A stretch of DNA of 64,000 nt from an uncultured Clostridia bacterium (lineage in GTDB: Bacteria > Bacillota > Clostridia > Christensenellales > Aristaeellaceae): NCBI GenBank assembly GCA_946413245.1, contig CAMKJS010000002.1, positions 22,695-86,694 of the forward strand, written 5' to 3'. Made by a program: the position numbers and the translations under genes. Positions 60,818-64,000 of this stretch are shown piece after piece (the first letter of the stretch is position 1; each line of letters opens with the position of its first letter). The notes beneath the pieces were generated by a model that ran no database searches, was not told the origin of the DNA, and worked only from the letters and a program-made list of their open reading frames with translations.

Positions 60818-61861
60818 TTACTCCGCATTCCTGTTTTCCAGTACTTTCATCAGAGGCGGTACGATTTTCAGTTTCCGGGTTGTAGCCGGTCTGAATACAA
60901 TATATTCACTGCCGTCATATTCTTCATAGCTTTCACGGACAAGTTCTTCCGAACCGTCTCCGACCCAGGACAACCATGTGCTGCCGCTGTCTGATACCAT
61001 ACAGAACAGATAATCCTGATTGCTCTGCGGATAGATTTCCTCCATGTACTGTTTCATTTCAGCGGATACATCCGCAATGGTCTCAGGCGACGCGTATACA
61101 GACGCGATTCCAAAGTGATACGGCCCGGCTGTGTATTCTTTATACTTTGAATTGAATATCTCTTCTGTTGTCATACCGTCGTAGCTCATCTTGGCGTTGC
61201 TCATGCCTTCATACAGCGCGTCCGTATCTTCAATACCGGCAATCGGAAGCAGCGTCTCATAAGCTTCTCTGTCCAGGTCTGTCACATTGTATGTCATGTT
61301 CCGGGTATCGGAAAGAATTCCCATCAGCATCGCTCTGGCCGCACTGGGGGTTATTTCCGTTTGGCATTCCTGAAAGCACAGGCAGATCAGGGAACCCGTC
61401 GCACCGACAGGCATGGAAAGAACCGGTATCACTTCCGGGCTTTTGACGTCTCCCATCCCATGATGATCCAGAATGCCGACAATCCGTGCCTGGGCCATAG
61501 AATCGATTGCGTGCGCATAGGAACTGTGATCCACCAGGATAAACTGCTTATCCCGTGCATCATCCAGAATCCGGGGCGCCTCCAGGCCGAGGGCCTGCAG
61601 TGCATATGCCGATTCGTTGTCAATCCTTTCCGAGGCAGCCGGAACAGCCTGAATACCGTTTGCGTTCAGCAATTCTGCAAACGCGATTGCCGATCCGATC
61701 GAATCCGGATCGGGGCTTTTGTGACCGATCACATAGGTGACTTCGCTGCCATAGTCAATTTTCTGAAGAAGTTGAACGTATTTACTGCCGTCTGCCGCGG
61801 CATGGAACAGGATCGCCCCCGCCAGCAGCAGAATGACCAGTTTCCTGAATAACCTTTTCAT
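60818..61861 (-). CDS. Secreted DHH/DHHA2 protein, family II inorganic pyrophosphatase-like
   Basis: A 347-residue protein. After a signal peptide (KLVILLLAGAILFHAAADGS) comes a family II pyrophosphatase layout: GHKSPDPDSIGSAIAFAELL (motif I), ILVDHSS (motif II), GILDHHGMGD (DHH motif III), and a C-terminal DHHA2 domain ending TTRKLKIVPPL, the substrate-binding R-K...K region. All the Mn-ligand positions I can see are kept. Normal members (PpaC) are cytoplasmic and lack the leader. GGGGAGG fits the ATG at 61861. An extracellular or envelope pyrophosphatase or phosphodiesterase is the likely meaning. Confidence 0.85.
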   Translation of the reverse strand: MKRLFRKLVILLLAGAILFHAAADGSKYVQLLQKIDYGSEVTYVIGHKSPDPDSIGSAIAFAELLNANGIQAVPAASERIDNESAYALQALGLEAPRILDDARDKQFILVDHSSYAHAIDSMAQARIVGILDHHGMGDVKSPEVIPVLSMPVGATGSLICLCFQECQTEITPSAARAMLMGILSDTRNMTYNVTDLDREAYETLLPIAGIEDTDALYEGMSNAKMSYDGMTTEEIFNSKYKEYTAGPYHFGIASVYASPETIADVSAEMKQYMEEIYPQSNQDYLFCMVSDSGSTWLSWVGDGSEELVRESYEEYDGSEYIVFRPATTRKLKIVPPLMKVLENRNAE

Positions 61862-61907
61862 GAGGGATCCTCCCCTGTTAATTCGCATCCGGTTCTTGTT
61901 ATTTTCC

Positions 61908-62255
61908 TTATAATAACGAGTATCCCAAACTGATATCAAATGGGGAAATCAACAGTCTTTGCAAATCTTTTCTGTACAAATCAAAAAACAGCTTTATGGC
62001 CTTCCCATAGTTTTCTTTTGTGTCAAATTCCCAATAGGAATAATACTTTACGCACTTAACGACTTTAGTTAGCTCTCTTGGCGGGTTTCCCAATTCAATT
62101 CCATCTATCGTATAAAATCTCTTGACATATTTTATGGAAATACAGCCATCCCATTTCATTTGATCTGCTGACATTTTTTCAGCCATTGCCTCAAATTGCT
62201 CTGTTTCTTCAGGCTTTACCTGAAACAGTTTTATCTCAACAAAACTCTTTGCCAT
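61908..62255 (-). CDS. Small uncharacterised protein, dimeric alpha/beta-barrel-like
   Basis: A 115-residue protein. The first part (AKSFVEIKLFQVKPEETEQFEAMAEKM, then DGCISIKYVKRFY) resembles small antibiotic-monooxygenase-like ferredoxin-fold proteins, but I am not sure of the family. The region 61900-62400 is clearly AT-richer than its surroundings and uses A/T-ending codons, suggesting transfer from another genome. GAGGAAGG precedes the ATG at 62255. No operon partner is obvious. Confidence 0.6.
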   Translation of the reverse strand: MAKSFVEIKLFQVKPEETEQFEAMAEKMSADQMKWDGCISIKYVKRFYTIDGIELGNPPRELTKVVKCVKYYSYWEFDTKENYGKAIKLFFDLYRKDLQRLLISPFDISLGYSLL

Positions 62256-62422
62256 TATGCCTTCCTCAATTTGCATTACAGCTTCTGATATTTATATCAT
62301 AATAAACCACAGGAGCGTTAAAAAGCAAGCATTTTCGAACACGTTCTCTTTTCGCGCACATTGCATTTACAGGAAGGGTTTGCTGCAACTGTTCAGGTTG
62401 TAGCAAACCCATAAACCGTGCC

Positions 62423-63088
62423 TCAGAGTCGGACATCTTCTTCCGTAAACGGCCTGATCTCTCCCTTATCAATCCGGTGGATGATCCCGATAATATCAAC
62501 CTTTCCGTTTTTGATAAAGATGGCGCTCTCGTCCTCCATGGCACAAACAGGCCTTTCCATGGAAACCGCCTTCATGAGACGCAGCCGTTCTGTGTCTTCA
62601 TAGCTGAAATGGCCGATCATTGTGATATCGGCAAACCCAAGCCCTTCATACGGAACCAGGGATTCCCAAATATCCACCGTCGTTCTTCCCATGTTCATGG
62701 ACCCGGCGCTGACGCCCAGAACCATCGCCGGGCCGTCCCGGACAATATCATAAATGCCTTTGTCACGCATCAGCTGCATCTGCTCAGCGCAGGCTCCGCC
62801 GCCCATCAGGAAGAAGCAGTCGGCTTCCCGAGCCCGCTTCTGCGCGTCGGCAGGTTCCATTCTGGCGTCGACTACGCAGAATCGGTCAAAGCCGATTCCG
62901 TATTCAATGAACATCCCATGCATCCCTGTCGAGTCCTCGTCATTCTGCTGATAATCCACCGGGCAGGCGGTGATAAACACAATGCACCTGCGCACGGACA
63001 ACTCTTTTCCCAGGCGTTCGGCAATCTCATCTGTAAACCTGCGGTCCGGGAATCCGCTGAAAAAAGCGATTGCTTTATTCTTGTTCAT
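62423..63088 (-). CDS. Peptidase E-like (family S51) serine hydrolase
   Basis: A 221-residue protein of the S51 dipeptidase group, which cleaves N-terminal Asp dipeptides or acts like cyanophycinase. The nucleophile elbow is VLGVSAGSMNMG with the catalytic serine, preceded by CFFLMGGGACAEQM (oxyanion side), and the histidine is expected in ITMIGHFSYEDTERL. ATG 63088 is chosen because GGAGG lies nine bases before it, within the longer ORF-track version. The gene overlaps the end of the MFS gene by 14 bases, so translation is coupled. Confidence 0.88.
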   Translation of the reverse strand: MNKNKAIAFFSGFPDRRFTDEIAERLGKELSVRRCIVFITACPVDYQQNDEDSTGMHGMFIEYGIGFDRFCVVDARMEPADAQKRAREADCFFLMGGGACAEQMQLMRDKGIYDIVRDGPAMVLGVSAGSMNMGRTTVDIWESLVPYEGLGFADITMIGHFSYEDTERLRLMKAVSMERPVCAMEDESAIFIKNGKVDIIGIIHRIDKGEIRPFTEEDVRL

Positions 63089-64000
63089 TATCGTTTCCTC
63101 CATTCAGTTTTGTCTGTAATGTATCTGTTTCTTTCTGGTCCAGTTCCCTGTATACCGGCTTCCGCAGCCGGGTAAAGCTGATCAGCATCCCGGCAATCCC
63201 GATGATAAAGAACATCAGCCCGATACCGGCTCCTTTTCCTGTCCCAAAGAGTCCGGACAGTGCCTGCTGCGCCGGAGAATCTGTCATCATAAACGGCTCA
63301 AATACCGTATCCGCCAGCAGACCGCCCAACAGGAGCGCAGGCGGAATCGTGAAATTCTGGAGAGTGCTCTTTGCGGAAAACACCCGTCCCTGCATCTCCA
63401 TCGGAACCTTCTCCCGCATCAGGGTATCCTCGTTCACATTCATCACAGCAGCCAGCACATAACTGCCGAACGCCGCGGTGCACCACAGCCAGGGTCGGGA
63501 AGTCAGGCTCTGGATGATATTCCCGGTGAAGACCAGTCCGGTAGTGATGAATATTAACGGAACCCGTTTCTTTGCCGGTTTCATCAGTGTCGCCAGCAGG
63601 CTCCCGGCCAGTACTCCCAGGGCGGTAAAGCTTTCCACCATGCCCAGCACAGCCTGGTTATTGCCTGTCCGGCCAAGGATAAACGGAGAAAGCATGCCGT
63701 CGTTGCCCAATTTCGCCAGAAAATTGATCACTGCCAGGAACAGGGTGATCCGCAGGATAGCCGTATGGTCCTTCAGATAACGGAGCCCTGTCAGGCAGGT
63801 TTCTGAGAAAGGTTCCTCTTCCGTTTTCTGCCGTTCCGTCTCCGGGATCCGGATCAGGAACAGCAGGACCAGGAAGGCTACGGCAAAAGTCGACAGATCA
63901 ACAATCAATACCAGATTCAGTCCGCCGCAGGCCAGCAGCAGTGCGCCCAGCGCCGGAGCCAGAATGGATACGGCGGCTCCGCTGAATCCCTGCAGGCCGC
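63075..64000 (-). CDS. MFS efflux transporter, Mef-like, cut by the window edge
   Basis: C-terminal part (about 308 residues) of a 12-helix drug-exporter-type MFS protein. The frame stays open beyond the ORF-track start (TTG 63908) to base 64000, reading through GGLNLVLIVDLSTF, so the gene begins outside the window. The half seen includes LGMVESFTALGVLAGSLLA, MNVNEDTLMREKVPMEMQGRVFS, where the latter is typical of Mef/macrolide-efflux-like proteins, and a charged tail. It is followed by the overlapping S51 peptidase gene. Substrate unknown. Confidence 0.85.
   Translation of the reverse strand, partial: GLQGFSGAAVSILAPALGALLLACGGLNLVLIVDLSTFAVAFLVLLFLIRIPETERQKTEEEPFSETCLTGLRYLKDHTAILRITLFLAVINFLAKLGNDGMLSPFILGRTGNNQAVLGMVESFTALGVLAGSLLATLMKPAKKRVPLIFITTGLVFTGNIIQSLTSRPWLWCTAAFGSYVLAAVMNVNEDTLMREKVPMEMQGRVFSAKSTLQNFTIPPALLLGGLLADTVFEPFMMTDSPAQQALSGLFGTGKGAGIGLMFFIIGIAGMLISFTRLRKPVYRELDQKETDTLQTKLNGGNDNEQE

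Overview
The window is about 57% GC by eye and reads like a low-to-mid GC Gram-positive anaerobe of the Bacillota, most likely a gut or rumen member of class Clostridia. The evidence is a teichoic-acid-type CDP-glycerol polymerase, SD-led genes with several TTG/GTG starts, ArsR/PadR/LacI/MerR-type control, L-fucose isomerase, glycogen synthase and alpha-galactosidase, a signal-peptide D,D-carboxypeptidase and several Clostridia-typical DUF families. The species cannot be named from the sequence. No rRNA, tRNA, CRISPR array, insertion sequence or phage module was seen. The layout is ordinary chromosome with many short operons.

Left part (1-9135, + strand): a tightly packed cell-surface polymer cluster. 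It holds a DegT-type aminotransferase cut by the window edge, an IspD/TarI-like cytidylyltransferase, an acetolactate-synthase-like TPP enzyme, a FemAB/GNAT-like transferase, a CDP-glycerol glycerophosphotransferase, two family 2 glycosyltransferases, a DUF2304 protein and a flippase. Together they could make a CDP-activated precursor, polymerise it and export it. The TPP enzyme is the part that standard teichoic acid pathways do not explain.

9138-16388: a Zn/Cd-type P-type ATPase with its ArsR repressor and a clear promoter/operator, a secreted protein of unknown function, then an ECF sigma factor, a small membrane protein (probable anti-sigma factor) and a large PMT-type O-mannosyltransferase carrying extra extracellular domains. 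16410-27401: carbohydrate metabolism, with a secreted GH13 amylase, glycogen synthase, GH36 alpha-galactosidase, a thioesterase, a ProX-like editing domain, a LacI regulator, an iron alcohol dehydrogenase behind a MerR-type promoter, and L-fucose isomerase.

27559-41793: a 56-residue PspC gene missed by the ORF track, a PadR/DUF4097 pair, a DUF5058 / membrane protein / M20 peptidase operon, SurE, a LURP-one protein, a deoxyinosine glycosylase, a three-gene ABC exporter, a secreted EF-hand/leucine-rich-repeat protein with an exact 711-bp internal tandem duplication, a free-methionine-sulfoxide reductase and a DUF362 ferredoxin protein. 41861-64000: a Dabb protein, an ABC-F ribosome-protection ATPase preceded by what looks like a full attenuator leader, a MATE pump, a GNAT-nitroreductase fusion, a methyltransferase, signal peptidase I, a radical SAM protein, an Eis-like acetyltransferase, a D,D-carboxypeptidase, an MMPL transporter, an MFS/glycerophosphodiesterase pair, an AraC regulator operon, a secreted family II pyrophosphatase-like protein, an S51 peptidase and a Mef-like MFS pump cut by the right edge.

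The most interesting regulatory feature is the ABC-F leader (43865-44089): promoter, two short upstream reading frames, and mutually exclusive antiterminator and terminator hairpins, the latter also burying the Shine-Dalgarno sequence. Promoters with an extended -10 of the form TGG-TATnnT recur throughout.
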